A stretch of DNA of 64,000 bases from Gemmatimonadetes bacterium bin94 (GTDB lineage: Bacteria > Gemmatimonadota > Gemmatimonadetes > Longimicrobiales > Gaopeijiaceae), in contig MPNE01000008.1 in NCBI GenBank assembly GCA_002238865.1, positions 96,655-160,654 on the forward strand, in the 5' to 3' direction. Under the pieces are notes generated by a model. That model saw only the letters and a program-made list of their open reading frames with translations, had not been told where the DNA came from and did no database searches. Shown here piece by piece: positions 18,482 through 28,683 of the stretch (position 1 is the first letter of the stretch; each line of letters begins with the position of its first letter). The position numbers and the translations under genes were made by a program.

Positions 18482-19789
18482 ATGTCAGAGAACTTGAGGG
18501 CGAAAAGGAGCGCGGGTTCGGACCTTTCCCGCCGGGGCTTCCTGACGGTCGGCGCGGCGGGGCTTGCGGGCGCGTCGCTGTCGGGGTGCGACGCCGGAGC
18601 CGAACCCGGTGGCGCGGTGGACGGTCAATCCGCCATCGCCACACCGGCGGGAGTCGAAGACGAGGCCTGGGCCCATGTACGCGCCCGCTTCATCCTGGAA
18701 GCGGGTACGGCATACATGAACAACGCGAGCCTGGGGATGCCTCCCGCGTCCGTCGCGGAGGCCGTGGGTGCCGGGTACGAGGCCTTGTCGCAAGAGCCGC
18801 TGCACGGGAAGCACGACCTGGGCGAGGTCATCGCCCGCCGTGTGGTTCCGGGACTCGCGGCCCTGCTCGGGGCGGACCCCGGGGAGGTGGTGCTGACCCG
18901 CAACGCCAGCGAGGCGCTCCACATGGGCGCGGTCGGCGTCCGCCTGGAAGCCGGCGACGAGGTTCTGGTCACCAGCCAGGAGCACCCTGCCGGCCGGCGT
19001 CCATGGGACTACCGGGCCGCGCGCGACGGCGTGAAGGTCAACACCGTCTTCATCCCGAGCCCCTTCGAGAGCGAAGCACAAGTGGTGGGACTCATGGAGG
19101 ACGCCATCACACCCGCGACCCGGGTGATCGCGTTTTGCCACGTAACCCGGGGCGGTCATCTGTACCCGGTCAGGCAACTGTGCGCCATCGCCCGCGAGCG
19201 GGGAATCGTGAGCCATGTGGACGGCGCCCAGGCAGTCGGGATGTTCCCCGTCAATCTGCACGACCTGGGGTGCGACACCTACTCCGCAAGCCTGCACAAG
19301 TGGCTGCTGGGACCGATGGGAACCGGCGTCTTCTTCGTGCGCGCGGACGCTCGCGAACGGGTCCGGTCCGCATTCGCCCCCGATGGCAGCGGCGGGACGC
19401 TGGACTACCAGCCCCCCGGCACGTCGAGCCTCCCCACGCGGGCTGCTCTGGCCGCCTCGCTGGACTTTGTCGAAGCGGTGGGACCCGGCAATATCGCCGC
19501 CCGCACCCGCTACCTCTCCGACTACCTGAAGACGCGGCTGGCGTCCCTGCCGGGCGTCACGATCCTGAGCGGGCCAACCCCCGCCACCTCCTGCCCCGGA
19601 TCCACCATCTTCGAGCAGGAAGGGGTCGACGCGGTCGAAGCCGTGACCCTCGTCGCGGAGCGCGCCGGCATCCACATTGACGAGCACCAGCGGGACGGTC
19701 ACAACGCGATCAGGATATCGACCCACGTATACAACACGACCGCCGAAATCGACCGATTGGCAGATGTGCTGAAAGGGCAGCCGGCGTAA
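18482..19789 (+). CDS. Tat-exported class V aminotransferase-fold PLP enzyme
   Basis: 435 residues from ATG 18482, chosen because GAGGAA precedes it; an ATG at 18467 is possible. The N terminus has a twin-arginine leader (SRRGFLTVGAAG) with SLSGC after it, so the protein is exported folded and may be lipidated. The fold-type I pattern is clear: FILEAGTAYMNNASLG, VVLTRNASEALHMG, SHVDGAQAVGM and the PLP lysine in SASLHKWLLGPMGTG. It belongs with cysteine desulfurase/isopenicillin-epimerase-like enzymes. Export of a PLP enzyme fits the Tat route, which carries folded cofactor proteins. The acetamidase gene follows after 45 bases in the same direction. Confidence 0.85.
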   Translation: MSENLRAKRSAGSDLSRRGFLTVGAAGLAGASLSGCDAGAEPGGAVDGQSAIATPAGVEDEAWAHVRARFILEAGTAYMNNASLGMPPASVAEAVGAGYEALSQEPLHGKHDLGEVIARRVVPGLAALLGADPGEVVLTRNASEALHMGAVGVRLEAGDEVLVTSQEHPAGRRPWDYRAARDGVKVNTVFIPSPFESEAQVVGLMEDAITPATRVIAFCHVTRGGHLYPVRQLCAIARERGIVSHVDGAQAVGMFPVNLHDLGCDTYSASLHKWLLGPMGTGVFFVRADARERVRSAFAPDGSGGTLDYQPPGTSSLPTRAALAASLDFVEAVGPGNIAARTRYLSDYLKTRLASLPGVTILSGPTPATSCPGSTIFEQEGVDAVEAVTLVAERAGIHIDEHQRDGHNAIRISTHVYNTTAEIDRLADVLKGQPA

Positions 19790-19834
19790 CAGGCCGCCGC
19801 GGCCGCCTCATCACCCGAGCAAGGAGTTGTCACG

Positions 19835-20917
19835 ATGTGTGCCAAGCCGAAGTCACCTGCATTCGCCGAGACCGCGCCCGTGGGGCCGTTGCGTCGCCCG
19901 GCCATCCGCCACCGCCAGGCGGGATTCGCCGCGGCGCTCGCCATCATCATCCCCCTCGCCACGACCTCGTGCAGGGTCGAACCCATCCCGGACGGAGCCG
20001 CCGACCCGGGGCCGACGCCGGAGTTCACCCTTGGCTCTGAGAACACCCACAACCGCTGGAGCGCGACGATTCCGCCGGTACTGACGGTGCCCTCGGGAGC
20101 GGTGGTCGAGGTGCGGACCAAGGAAGCGTCCGACGGGCAGATCATCGAGTCCACGACCGTGGATGAGCTGGCCGATGTCGATTTCGGCCTCATTCACGCT
20201 CTGACGGGACCGATCTACGTGGAGGGAGCCGGTCCGGGCGATCTCCTCGCCGTCACCCTTCACGAGATCGAGGTCGAAGGATGGGGATGGGCGACCATCC
20301 TGCCCGGCTTCGGTTTCCTCGCGGACGAGTTCACGGAGCCCTGGATCCGCGGTTTCCCCATGGAGCCGGGAGCCACCGAAGTCCGCTTCAACGACAACAT
20401 CACGATCCCGCTCGCCCCGTTCGCGGGCGTGATGGGGGTCGCGCCCGACACCGATTCCATGCTGGTGACGATCCCGCCGCGGACCAACGGCGGCAACATG
20501 GACAACCGCCACATGACCGCGGGAACGACCGTCTACTTCCCCGTACAGGTGGAGGGGGCCCTGTTTTCCATCGGCGACACCCATGCGGCCCAGGGCGACG
20601 GCGAGGTCTCCGGCACGGCGATCGAAGCCCCGATGCGGATCGTGCTCAGCGTCGAGGTCATGGAGAACACCCGCGGGATGGTCGAGCCGCAGTACGAGAC
20701 CGACGAATACTACGGCGTGACCGGCTTCGCGACGACGATCGACGAAGCGGCTCGCAAGGCGACGCGCTACATGATCGCCTACCTGGTCGCGGAGCACGGG
20801 CTCACGCCGGAGGAGGCGTACGTGCTTTGTTCGCTGGCGGGGGATCTCAAGATCTCGGAGACGGTGGACGTGCCGCACATGCTGGTGAGCATGCACATGC
20901 CGAAGGGGATCTTCTGA
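19835..20917 (+). CDS. Acetamidase/formamidase-family exported protein
   Basis: 360 residues from ATG 19835 with AAGGAG 8 bases upstream. A hydrophobic leader reaches LATTSC, suggesting a lipoprotein with a long N region. The FmdA/AmdA fold is shown by ENTHNRWSATIPPVLTVPSG, GPIYVEGAGPGDLLAVTLHEI, the metal-site-like NGGNMDNRHMTAGTTVYFPV, FSIGDTHAAQGDGEVSGTAIE and a C-terminal YVLCSLAGDLKISE. Family members hydrolyse short amides to acid plus ammonia. Likely co-transcribed with the aminotransferase-like gene upstream. Confidence 0.88.
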   Translation: MCAKPKSPAFAETAPVGPLRRPAIRHRQAGFAAALAIIIPLATTSCRVEPIPDGAADPGPTPEFTLGSENTHNRWSATIPPVLTVPSGAVVEVRTKEASDGQIIESTTVDELADVDFGLIHALTGPIYVEGAGPGDLLAVTLHEIEVEGWGWATILPGFGFLADEFTEPWIRGFPMEPGATEVRFNDNITIPLAPFAGVMGVAPDTDSMLVTIPPRTNGGNMDNRHMTAGTTVYFPVQVEGALFSIGDTHAAQGDGEVSGTAIEAPMRIVLSVEVMENTRGMVEPQYETDEYYGVTGFATTIDEAARKATRYMIAYLVAEHGLTPEEAYVLCSLAGDLKISETVDVPHMLVSMHMPKGIF

Positions 20918-20965
20918 TCCGCTCTCGCCGGGCAAGCCATCGCCCCCCCGTTGCCCGGTGCGCTC

Positions 20966-22795
20966 CTACCTCATTCCGCAGGGCCGACCGGCTTCGCGTA
21001 TCGCGTCGGCTGCACCCTCCAACGGGTAGGTGTAGCGGACGGAGCCCACTTCCTCCCAGTCCAGTTCGATCACCAGCGAGTCGCTCGCCATCGAAGGACT
21101 CTCCAGGAGACGCCTGACGAATTCGGCATCCGAACTCTCGCCCGTGTCCCTGTCCCGGGCGTCCTCCTGGTCAAGGAAGATCCGGTAGCGGGCGGGGACC
21201 GCGCGGGCGTGCAATACAACCGCTTCTTCGCCCCAGGTGGTCCGCAGTTCCAGGGGACCCGTGACCAATGACCCCGGAACTGGCGGCGCGGTCGGGCGGG
21301 GCTGTTCCCAGAACACAAGAGAGACGGGGGCGACGTTCCCCCGTTCCCTTTCATTGGCGTTGAGGCACAGATACCGGATCAGACTCCGGAAGTCGCCCTC
21401 GAGGTCGGCAAGCGCATCGGGCGGAGTTGCGGCGGGAGAATAGGCATTGCGCATGGTGTCGAGCGGGTTGCCCTCGTCAGGGTTAATCTCCACCCGCCAT
21501 TTGGCCGGGTCCTGGTCCGCAGCGGCCCCATCCGTCTCCGCAACAGCACGGGTGGCAGATGTCGCTGCGGGTAGTTCCACCGCGTCCCTCTGCCCCGTCG
21601 CTGCACCTTCCAACGCATACACCACCACGCTCTCCACGTCCATGTCGTCCGTGTGTACGCCGAGAACCAGCCCATCGGCCACATCCAGAATGCGGAACCT
21701 CGGTGGGGCCTGCACCGTGCCCAGCCACTCCCCGTCGGCGGAAATGACGGTATAGTCGGGCGCGCCCTCGCGCCGACCTCCCGGCCGGTACGAAGGCAGC
21801 CATACCCGGCCCTCCGCGTCGCCGAAAGGAATGGTGAAGAGGGGCATCGGGCCGCCGATGACCGCCCGATAAACGGCCATGTCATCATCGGTCATGCGAT
21901 CGATGTCGGCATCCGCCGCGCCCGGGTTGGCCATCTGGTTGCCCGCCCGGAATCCGGCCTCGATCCCGTCAAGCAACTCCTCCGTCAGCGGAGCCGCCTC
22001 GGCCTGCCAGCGCACGATCCGGGTCACGGTGCCATCGGGCAGACGCCAGGTGACCTCCGGCCTGTCGGAACGGGCGTAGACGAAATGACCGGAGGCGACC
22101 GCAACCGTGCCGCCCGCTCCGATCGGGTTCCACCGCAGCCCCGGCGGAGGTCGCGAGATGAAGTCGTAGGACGCGACCGTGTCGAGGGCGCCGGTCCCCA
22201 TGTCGAAGCTGGCCATGTGCCCCGGGAGCCATTCACCTTCGAAGCCGGACCTGAACGAATTCGTGGCCATCAACAACTCGCCGGATGAGCCGATTCCCTG
22301 GACGCCCAGACCGCGCGTGTGCCGGATGTCCACCGTGCGCTCGACAGCCCCGTCGGCGAAAACGGTCACCCGGTACAGGTCGCGGTCGGCCGCCAGAACC
22401 ATGTCCTGCCCCAGCGCGAAAACGGCTCCGACATAGCTGACGTCGCCCGGTCCCTCTCCCGGCCCGGCCAGCACCTCGTGCGTCGTGCCGTCCGGACTCA
22501 ACACGACCAGTTCCTCGTTGAACACGTCCGAGACCACGGCGCTGCCGTCCGGGAAGAGGCTGCCGGCGTCGATTCCCTGGAACGCGTAGTCGCCCGGGCT
22601 GGCACCGTGCCGGTACAGTGGCTCCGCAGAGAACCGGAAGGGAGCATCGATGACCGGGGTCCCCATGTACTCCACGATCCGCACACCGGCGCTGTCTTCG
22701 ACTTGGACCGGGATGCCCGCGGTCGAGCCGGTTTCGGGCTGGCACGCCGCGAGGGCCACCGCCACCATGAGGATGAGCTGGCTTCGGCTTGGCAT
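20966..22795 (-). CDS. Beta-propeller lipoprotein with extra C-terminal domain
   Basis: 609 residues from ATG 22795, which overlaps the TGA of the M28 gene (TGATG), indicating translational coupling. The leader ends MVAVALAACQP (lipobox), followed by EDSAGVRIVEY, a signature of the six-bladed propeller lipoproteins common in Gemmatimonadota. Propeller repeats run to about residue 400. A distinct C-terminal part of about 150 residues (DFRSLIRYLCLNANERERG, then LVIELDWEEVGSVRYTYPLEGA) ends with a Cys. That tail recalls small secreted domains seen alone elsewhere; its role is unknown. Third gene of the PhoX-M28-propeller operon. Confidence 0.72.
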   Translation of the reverse strand: MPSRSQLILMVAVALAACQPETGSTAGIPVQVEDSAGVRIVEYMGTPVIDAPFRFSAEPLYRHGASPGDYAFQGIDAGSLFPDGSAVVSDVFNEELVVLSPDGTTHEVLAGPGEGPGDVSYVGAVFALGQDMVLAADRDLYRVTVFADGAVERTVDIRHTRGLGVQGIGSSGELLMATNSFRSGFEGEWLPGHMASFDMGTGALDTVASYDFISRPPPGLRWNPIGAGGTVAVASGHFVYARSDRPEVTWRLPDGTVTRIVRWQAEAAPLTEELLDGIEAGFRAGNQMANPGAADADIDRMTDDDMAVYRAVIGGPMPLFTIPFGDAEGRVWLPSYRPGGRREGAPDYTVISADGEWLGTVQAPPRFRILDVADGLVLGVHTDDMDVESVVVYALEGAATGQRDAVELPAATSATRAVAETDGAAADQDPAKWRVEINPDEGNPLDTMRNAYSPAATPPDALADLEGDFRSLIRYLCLNANERERGNVAPVSLVFWEQPRPTAPPVPGSLVTGPLELRTTWGEEAVVLHARAVPARYRIFLDQEDARDRDTGESSDAEFVRRLLESPSMASDSLVIELDWEEVGSVRYTYPLEGAADAIREAGRPCGMR

Positions 22796-25700
22796 CAGTT
22801 CGCTCGCCGGGGTGATCGGCCAGCTGGTGTCGGGTGGAGGTGGCCTCGGACCGGGATGGTGTCGGGCCGGATCGTATCGGGGCGGACGGAGTCCCCGGGT
22901 GCGGCCACGGTGTCGGCTTCCGCCGCCACAGGCTCCTCCTGGGCGCCCACATCCTCCTCCGCGCCCGCCGGCTCCGACGCCGTCTCCATCCGCACCTCAC
23001 CGGTCCCCACGTTTACCGAAAACACGGTGCGGATCATGGCCCGGTCCGACAGCATGCGGATATTGGGCGCAAGCTCGGGGGGCCTGGCAAAGCGGTCCGT
23101 CCCCAAAAGCTCGCTGGGGCGAAGGTGATGCTCCACCACGGCGAAGCGCAGGTCCCCCGCACTTTCCTCACGCTCGAAATCGAGGAAAACGCCGTCGCCC
23201 GCCGGCGTACCCCAGTGCTCGATCCGTGACCCGCGATGGTCGCCGGGAACGGATTTGCCGTTCACCGCGGCCAGAGGGGGACCGCCTTCGCCGAATTGGA
23301 AGAGCACCATCTCCGCGCCGATCCCGGAAGCGACACTCACCCGCAGCAAGCCCGAAGGGACGGTGCTGTCCGCCACGATGGACACGGTGGGCGGGGGCGC
23401 GTCGAGCGGCTCCGCCGCCGCGAGGGCAAAGCGAACGCCCCGGGTGTTGAGTTCGCCGAGTGCGTCCAGTGGCTCGGCCGTGGCGGGGGACGAAAACGGC
23501 CCGGCTGCAGCGGACGCCCACTGGACGCCCCGATCCGAGTCGTCCCGCGTGGGGTCCGTGCCCCAATAGGCGGACCCGGTTTCGCGGTCCAGCGCGTAGA
23601 CGAGCGTCGAAGGGGCGGGCCGCTCGGCCGAGGGTGTGGCGGTCCACATTCCGACCGCGAGGAACGCGCCCGCCATCGCCAAACCCGCGAGAGGTGCCCA
23701 CCATCCGTTCGGCTCCCGCATCGTATCCAAAAGCGGCAGCAACAGGATAAAGATGAGCGCGGCCAACGCGGCCACCGCCGGCGCCAGCCCCAGTCCCATG
23801 GCCAGCCACACACCCTCGGTCAACGGCGTGAGCACGACCACGACGGGCACGGCGGCCACGACCGCTGCCAGCCAGCGCAGGAAACCCGGCCGCCCGCTGC
23901 GGGGCAGTCTCACGATGGCCAGAGCGCCAACACACGCCGCCAGCGCGGGCCACTGCATGTTCATGGCTGCCATCGGGAACATCACGGTCGTCACGCCTGC
24001 CAACGCAACCGGTACGAACAGGCCCCCGACGACCAGCTCACCCAGCGAGAACCACCTCCTGAGCAATGCCAGGATCGCTGTGACGAGGGCGAACGTGAAG
24101 CTCACGATTGCAAGGACATACCATCCCTCATTGTGAAACACCCCCGCGTCGAGCGCTCCGGCTTCCACGTGGGCGCCGCTTCGCCACTGGACCAGGTAGA
24201 AGGCCGCCACGCCGGCCGCGACCCACCACACGACCCCGGCTACGAGGCCCACGAGAACCCCGCTCGTCCGTGACCCTCCCCGCTTCCCCACCAGGAACGC
24301 GGCGACCCAGGCCACCACCGCCAGCACGCCCAACAGCCAGATCCACAGGGCGCCGTAGGTCACCAGCCCGAGGAACGGAATCGAGATGAAGCTGACATCG
24401 GGCCCGTCCACCTCCGTCAGATCCGCGTCGCCGAAGTGCTGGAGCATGGCCAGAGCGTGCTCACCGTGGTGCTGCAGCGTCCGCTCGTCGAAGTTCTCGG
24501 GCGTGTCGTAGACCTGGTGGTAGACGTGCGCCCGACCCAGGCCGGCGAAGTTCAGCCCCTGCTTCCCGGCTTCCTTGAAGGGTGTGAAGTCCGTGTCGTT
24601 GGACATGCGCTGATAGATCTCGTAGCTCACCGAATTCGCGGCCGGATAGGGATCCGCCTGGCGCATCGCCTCGATCACCCAGCCGTTTTCGGCACCCGTC
24701 TCGAACATCATGGACGGGCCACCACCCCCCCGCATTTCGATCGAGATCAAGAGGGCGACGTCTTCCATCCACGGGTGCTCGTCGACGAACGCGCGGGCAC
24801 CCAGCAGTCCCGGCTCTTCCGCGTCGGTGAGCAGGACGATCAGGTCGTTGCGGAGCTGGGCGCGCTCACCCAGCGCTCTCAGCGCCTCCAGGATGGCGAC
24901 GACACCTGAGCCGTCGTCCCCGGCGCCGCGTGCGATCTCGCGGCTGTCGTAGTGCGCGGTGACGAGCACGGCACGGCCGCCGGGGTCCGCGCCGGGGATC
25001 CTGGCCACCACGTTCCGGATCGTCGCCGCAGTCGGGGCAAAACCGCCTCCCGCGAACGAGGTGGTGGTCTGCACGGCGGGCTCGTGCCCGAGGCCGCGCA
25101 ACTCTTCCAGCAGGTATTCGCGCACCCGGCCGTGCGCGGGGGAGCCGGGGGGATGGGCGTCCGAGGCGATGCGCACGAGGTGGGTCATCGCCCGCGCCGA
25201 AGAGAACACCGAGTCCGGGGCGCTGGCCGGAACCGGGGCCGGAGCCACGCGGAAGGAGCTCGAGAACCAGGCGGCGACGACAAGGAGGACAAGGGATACG
25301 GGCCCGCGCATGCCTCCCCAGGGGGGCGGAGCCAGGGTGGCCTCTTCCGGGGCGGCGGCCTCGGGTGCGGAACCGGCTTCCGTCGGGGGGCCGGCCTGCG
25401 TCGGTGGGCCGGCTTTCGTCGCTCGGCCAACGCGCGGATCACTCCCCACCGTCGCTGGAGCTGCCGCCGGCGCAGCCTTCTTCCGCTTGCGGCCGCCGAA
25501 AAGAGACCGCTTGCGACGTCCGGGCTTCCTGGCGGGGGGTTTGCGGCCGGCTGTGGACGGATCATCCCGGCGCTTCGAGCGGTCCCCGGGCGATGCCCGC
25601 CCCGCCGCTGGCGCCTGACCTGCCGCTGGTGCCCGGCCCGCCGCCGGAGGACGACCCGCCGGCGATGCCCGCTCCCCAACCGTCGCCGGGTCCGAGGCCG

Positions 25701-25839
25701 ACTTACCCGCACCACCCTCTTCCTCCGCGTCCTTCGCTGCCGCCTCCTCCGCGATATCGCGCTCCAGCTCCTCGATCTCGTCTTCGCTGATCCCCAATTC
25801 CGCGAAGGACGGAATCCTCGGCAGCTTGTCGTCGCTCAT
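22795..25839 (-). CDS. Membrane-anchored M28-family aminopeptidase
   Basis: 1014 residues from ATG 25839 (AGGGGGG upstream). Residues 1-175 form an acidic then Ala/Pro/Gly/basic low-complexity cytosolic tail with repeated PAAGRAPAAG-like units, and one membrane helix follows (VSLVLLVVAAWFSSS). The M28 catalytic domain has zinc ligands in VTAHYDSRE, GDDGSGVVAI, DAEEPGLLG, SIEMRGG and HVYHQVYDTPEN. About eight further membrane segments and an exported beta-rich C-terminal domain follow. The layout resembles ER-type Fxna/M28 membrane peptidases. Second gene of the operon, 12 bases after the PhoX-like gene. Confidence 0.85.
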   Translation of the reverse strand: MSDDKLPRIPSFAELGISEDEIEELERDIAEEAAAKDAEEEGGAGKSASDPATVGERASPAGRPPAAGRAPAAGQAPAAGRASPGDRSKRRDDPSTAGRKPPARKPGRRKRSLFGGRKRKKAAPAAAPATVGSDPRVGRATKAGPPTQAGPPTEAGSAPEAAAPEEATLAPPPWGGMRGPVSLVLLVVAAWFSSSFRVAPAPVPASAPDSVFSSARAMTHLVRIASDAHPPGSPAHGRVREYLLEELRGLGHEPAVQTTTSFAGGGFAPTAATIRNVVARIPGADPGGRAVLVTAHYDSREIARGAGDDGSGVVAILEALRALGERAQLRNDLIVLLTDAEEPGLLGARAFVDEHPWMEDVALLISIEMRGGGGPSMMFETGAENGWVIEAMRQADPYPAANSVSYEIYQRMSNDTDFTPFKEAGKQGLNFAGLGRAHVYHQVYDTPENFDERTLQHHGEHALAMLQHFGDADLTEVDGPDVSFISIPFLGLVTYGALWIWLLGVLAVVAWVAAFLVGKRGGSRTSGVLVGLVAGVVWWVAAGVAAFYLVQWRSGAHVEAGALDAGVFHNEGWYVLAIVSFTFALVTAILALLRRWFSLGELVVGGLFVPVALAGVTTVMFPMAAMNMQWPALAACVGALAIVRLPRSGRPGFLRWLAAVVAAVPVVVVLTPLTEGVWLAMGLGLAPAVAALAALIFILLLPLLDTMREPNGWWAPLAGLAMAGAFLAVGMWTATPSAERPAPSTLVYALDRETGSAYWGTDPTRDDSDRGVQWASAAAGPFSSPATAEPLDALGELNTRGVRFALAAAEPLDAPPPTVSIVADSTVPSGLLRVSVASGIGAEMVLFQFGEGGPPLAAVNGKSVPGDHRGSRIEHWGTPAGDGVFLDFEREESAGDLRFAVVEHHLRPSELLGTDRFARPPELAPNIRMLSDRAMIRTVFSVNVGTGEVRMETASEPAGAEEDVGAQEEPVAAEADTVAAPGDSVRPDTIRPDTIPVRGHLHPTPAGRSPRRAN

Positions 25840-25851
25840 GATTGGACCCCC

Positions 25852-27327
25852 CTACAGCGGGCCGTCTTCCCAGGGTCCCCACAGAGCGAAGGTCCCGCTC
25901 GCGACCCCTTCGCCGACCTTGCGTCCACCCTGCTGGTTGAAGAACATCACCCGGCCATCGGGACTGTAGCACGAACCCGCGAACTCGCCCGGCTGCGGTC
26001 CACCCTCCTCGCGTGCCACCCTCACCAGGTTCACGATCCGTCCGTCGCGGTCCAGCCCGCGCACGTACTGGTCGCCGGATCCGTCCTCGCACATCACCAG
26101 ACCCCCGCGCGAGCTCACCACGATGTTGTCCGGACTGTCCAGAACGTCCTTGGACGGCGACTCGAAGACCAGCGTCAACTCTCCGGTGTCGGCGGATGTC
26201 GGCCTGTAGTGGAAGACCTGTCCGGCAGTCGCGTCCCCGCCGTTCGTCGAGACCACGTAGATCCCGCCGTCGCCGTGGAAGGCACCCTCCAGACGCGCGA
26301 ACCGCGCGGCGCCCTTCGCGACCCCCTGCTTGAAGACCGCCAGCCGATCTTCCTCAGCGGACGCCGGGTCGGGATCGTCGATGTCCACCCAGTGCGCGGG
26401 CAAGACTGCCCCGGGGGATTGGCCGCGCGCCGTCAGGTAGCCGGGCTCTCCGGTCACCGCCATCATCTGCAGCCTGCCGCCGGCGGCAAGCACCCCGGGC
26501 TCATCCGGGATGAAGCGGTAGAGCCCCGCCCCGGGAAGCCGGTCCGGCACGTACCAGGTGTCCTCTGTCTCGTAGACGATGCCCGTCTCCGGATCCACCG
26601 CGATCGCCTCGTGGATGAAGCGCCCCATGGCGCGCAGCGGCACCGGATCCACCGGACCGGTGGCGGACGCGGCAACTTCGAAGATGTAGCCGTGCTCCTC
26701 GTCGAAGCCCGACTCGCGACCGGCGGTGATCTCTTCGCACGACAGCCAGCTCCCCCACGGCGTGGGTCCCCCGGCGCAGTTCACCCAGGTGCCCGCCAAC
26801 GACACGAACTCGTCCACGAGTTCGATGCTCAGGTCGCCACCCTGTTCCGAGATTCGCACCTCCAGCGACGTCGTGCCCCCGCTGGCTTTCCCGTCGTAGT
26901 ACGGCTCGCCGATGGCCTGGCCCGTGTCCGGCTCATCCACCATCTCGTGGTTGCGAATCAGTCGGACGTTGCCGTTGGGAAGGGGAAAGGCGGCCATCCC
27001 GTCGAACGCGTTGGGCACGATCAGCCCGTCACGCACCGACGACGGCAATCCGCCGCTGCTGATGCGCACGCACCGGAAGGTCTCGGGGATCTCGAACTCG
27101 GGGCAGTCGGCGCTCGTCACCAGAGGACCGTAGGGTTCGATGAACGGGCTGCCGTCGCCCCGGAGAACGGCATCCGCGCCATCGGCCGGATCCGCCACCT
27201 TCGAGCCGGCGTCACCACGCGCGCGAAGCCCGTTGAACGCGGCGAGTCCCGCAAGGGAGGGTGTCAGCACGACGCCCCCCGTGGCGGAAGCGAGCTTGGT
27301 CAGAAAGACACGGCGGGCAATCGTCAT
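25852..27327 (-). CDS. PhoX-like (DUF839) Tat-exported protein
   Basis: 491 residues from ATG 27327 behind GAGGTGAAG. The leader ARRVFLTKLASATGG is Tat-like. The body has the features of PhoX/DUF839 propeller proteins: NVRLIRNHEMVDE, GGPTPWGSWLSCEE, GRFIHEAIAVDPETGIVYETED, RFARLEGAFHGDGGIYVVST, SPDNIVVSSRGGLVMCEDG and a C-terminal FAGSCYSPDGRVMFFN. PhoX enzymes are calcium/iron-dependent periplasmic alkaline phosphatases. Many DUF839 relatives lack proven activity, so a phosphatase role is likely but unproven. First gene of a three-gene operon. Confidence 0.85.
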   Translation of the reverse strand: MTIARRVFLTKLASATGGVVLTPSLAGLAAFNGLRARGDAGSKVADPADGADAVLRGDGSPFIEPYGPLVTSADCPEFEIPETFRCVRISSGGLPSSVRDGLIVPNAFDGMAAFPLPNGNVRLIRNHEMVDEPDTGQAIGEPYYDGKASGGTTSLEVRISEQGGDLSIELVDEFVSLAGTWVNCAGGPTPWGSWLSCEEITAGRESGFDEEHGYIFEVAASATGPVDPVPLRAMGRFIHEAIAVDPETGIVYETEDTWYVPDRLPGAGLYRFIPDEPGVLAAGGRLQMMAVTGEPGYLTARGQSPGAVLPAHWVDIDDPDPASAEEDRLAVFKQGVAKGAARFARLEGAFHGDGGIYVVSTNGGDATAGQVFHYRPTSADTGELTLVFESPSKDVLDSPDNIVVSSRGGLVMCEDGSGDQYVRGLDRDGRIVNLVRVAREEGGPQPGEFAGSCYSPDGRVMFFNQQGGRKVGEGVASGTFALWGPWEDGPL

Positions 27328-27487
27328 CTACTTCACCTCGAGCCGGGTGAGCGGAGCGCGTTCGTTTGCGAACTACCACAGTGGCGATCCGCGCGCCCAT
27401 AGCCAACCCCAGTGACGTAACTGTTTCCCCGCAGGTTGCAAATCCGTACCTTGTTGCCCGGAGCGAAACCAGCAGGAGGCAACGAGA

Positions 27488-28660
27488 ATGGCGGAACAGG
27501 GCAAGATGTTGTGGCAGAACCGGCGGGACTTTCTGAAGACGTCCGCTGCGGCGGCGGGGGCCCTCGGTCTCGGCTTCGGCTGCGGCCCTTACGGAGATGC
27601 AGGCGGCGACGACCCGGCGCCCATGTCCATTCTGGTCCTGGGCGGAACCGCGTTCATCGGCCCGCACACGGTGCGGTACGCGGTTTCGCGAGGCCACACG
27701 GTCACCCTCTTCAACCGGGGACGAACCAACACTCACCTCTTCCCCGATCTGGAGAAGCTCGTCGGTGACCGTGACGGCGACCTGGCCGCCCTGGAAGGCC
27801 GCCGCTGGGACGCGGTGATCGACAATTCGGGCTTTGTCCCGAGGCTTGTGCGTGACTCGGCGACGCTCCTCGCCGATTCGGGACGATACCTGTTCGTTTC
27901 GTCCATCTCGGCCTACAAGGATCTCACGCCACACGGAATCACCGAGGACTACGAAGTGGGCCGGATCGAGGATCCCACCGTCGAGGAGGTCACCGGCCTC
28001 ACATACGGCCCCCTCAAGGCCCTCTGCGAGGAAGCGGTGCAGGAGATTTTCGGCGAGCGCGCCAACATCGTGCGGCCCGGCTACATCGTCGGCCCCGGGG
28101 ACAACAGCGACCGGTGGACGTACTGGCCCGTCCGGGTAGCGGCCGGCGGCGACATGGCAGTGCCCGGCACTCCCGAAGATCCGGTCCAGTTCATCGATGC
28201 GCGCGACCTGGGAGCATGGATGGTTCGCATGCTGGAAGACGAGGTCGGCGGTGTCTTCAACGGCGTGGGACCCGCGGAACCCGTGGACATGCGCCAGATG
28301 CTGGAGGCGTGCCGCGACGTGAGCGGGTCCGACACCGCCTTCCACTGGATCGATGCGGAGTTTATCGAGGAGCAGGGGGCCGTGTACCCGATCTGGAACA
28401 CCACGACCGGCGATTGGGGCGGCGCCCACCTGGTGGACGTTTCCCGCCAGCTCGAAACCGGCTACACAAGCCGTCCGATCACCGAGACCATCCGCGACAC
28501 GTTGGAATGGTGGAACGGGCTGAGCGAGGATGACCGGCCAGGAGGCGTGATGCGCAGCGGACTCCGCAAGCCGCCGGATCTCGCGTTCGCGCCGGCCACG
28601 ATGGAGGCGATGATGGAAGTTGAAGCGGCGTTGCTGGAGGCGTGGGCCGCACGCGGCTAG
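27488..28660 (+). CDS. Tat-exported NAD-dependent epimerase/dehydratase, copy 1
   Basis: 390 residues from ATG 27488 behind GGAGG. The leader RRDFLKTSAAAAGALGLGFGC has both a Tat motif and a possible lipobox Cys. The Rossmann fold begins MSILVLGGTAFIGPHTVR (GGxxFIG dinucleotide motif), then VTLFNRGRTN, and an active-site region with YGPLKALCE (Y-x-x-x-K). It belongs to extended SDR epimerases, which normally act on nucleotide sugars or sugars in the cytoplasm; secretion with bound cofactor is unusual. It is paralogous to the gene at 32572. A STAS gene follows. Confidence 0.85.
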   Translation: MAEQGKMLWQNRRDFLKTSAAAAGALGLGFGCGPYGDAGGDDPAPMSILVLGGTAFIGPHTVRYAVSRGHTVTLFNRGRTNTHLFPDLEKLVGDRDGDLAALEGRRWDAVIDNSGFVPRLVRDSATLLADSGRYLFVSSISAYKDLTPHGITEDYEVGRIEDPTVEEVTGLTYGPLKALCEEAVQEIFGERANIVRPGYIVGPGDNSDRWTYWPVRVAAGGDMAVPGTPEDPVQFIDARDLGAWMVRMLEDEVGGVFNGVGPAEPVDMRQMLEACRDVSGSDTAFHWIDAEFIEEQGAVYPIWNTTTGDWGGAHLVDVSRQLETGYTSRPITETIRDTLEWWNGLSEDDRPGGVMRSGLRKPPDLAFAPATMEAMMEVEAALLEAWAARG

Positions 28661-28683
28661 GGACAAGGGGAAGCGAAAGGGTC

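Noticed and set aside
24952..27402. An 816-codon plus-strand frame opposite the M28 and PhoX-like genes
   Set aside because: Antisense shadow of two well-supported genes on the minus strand.
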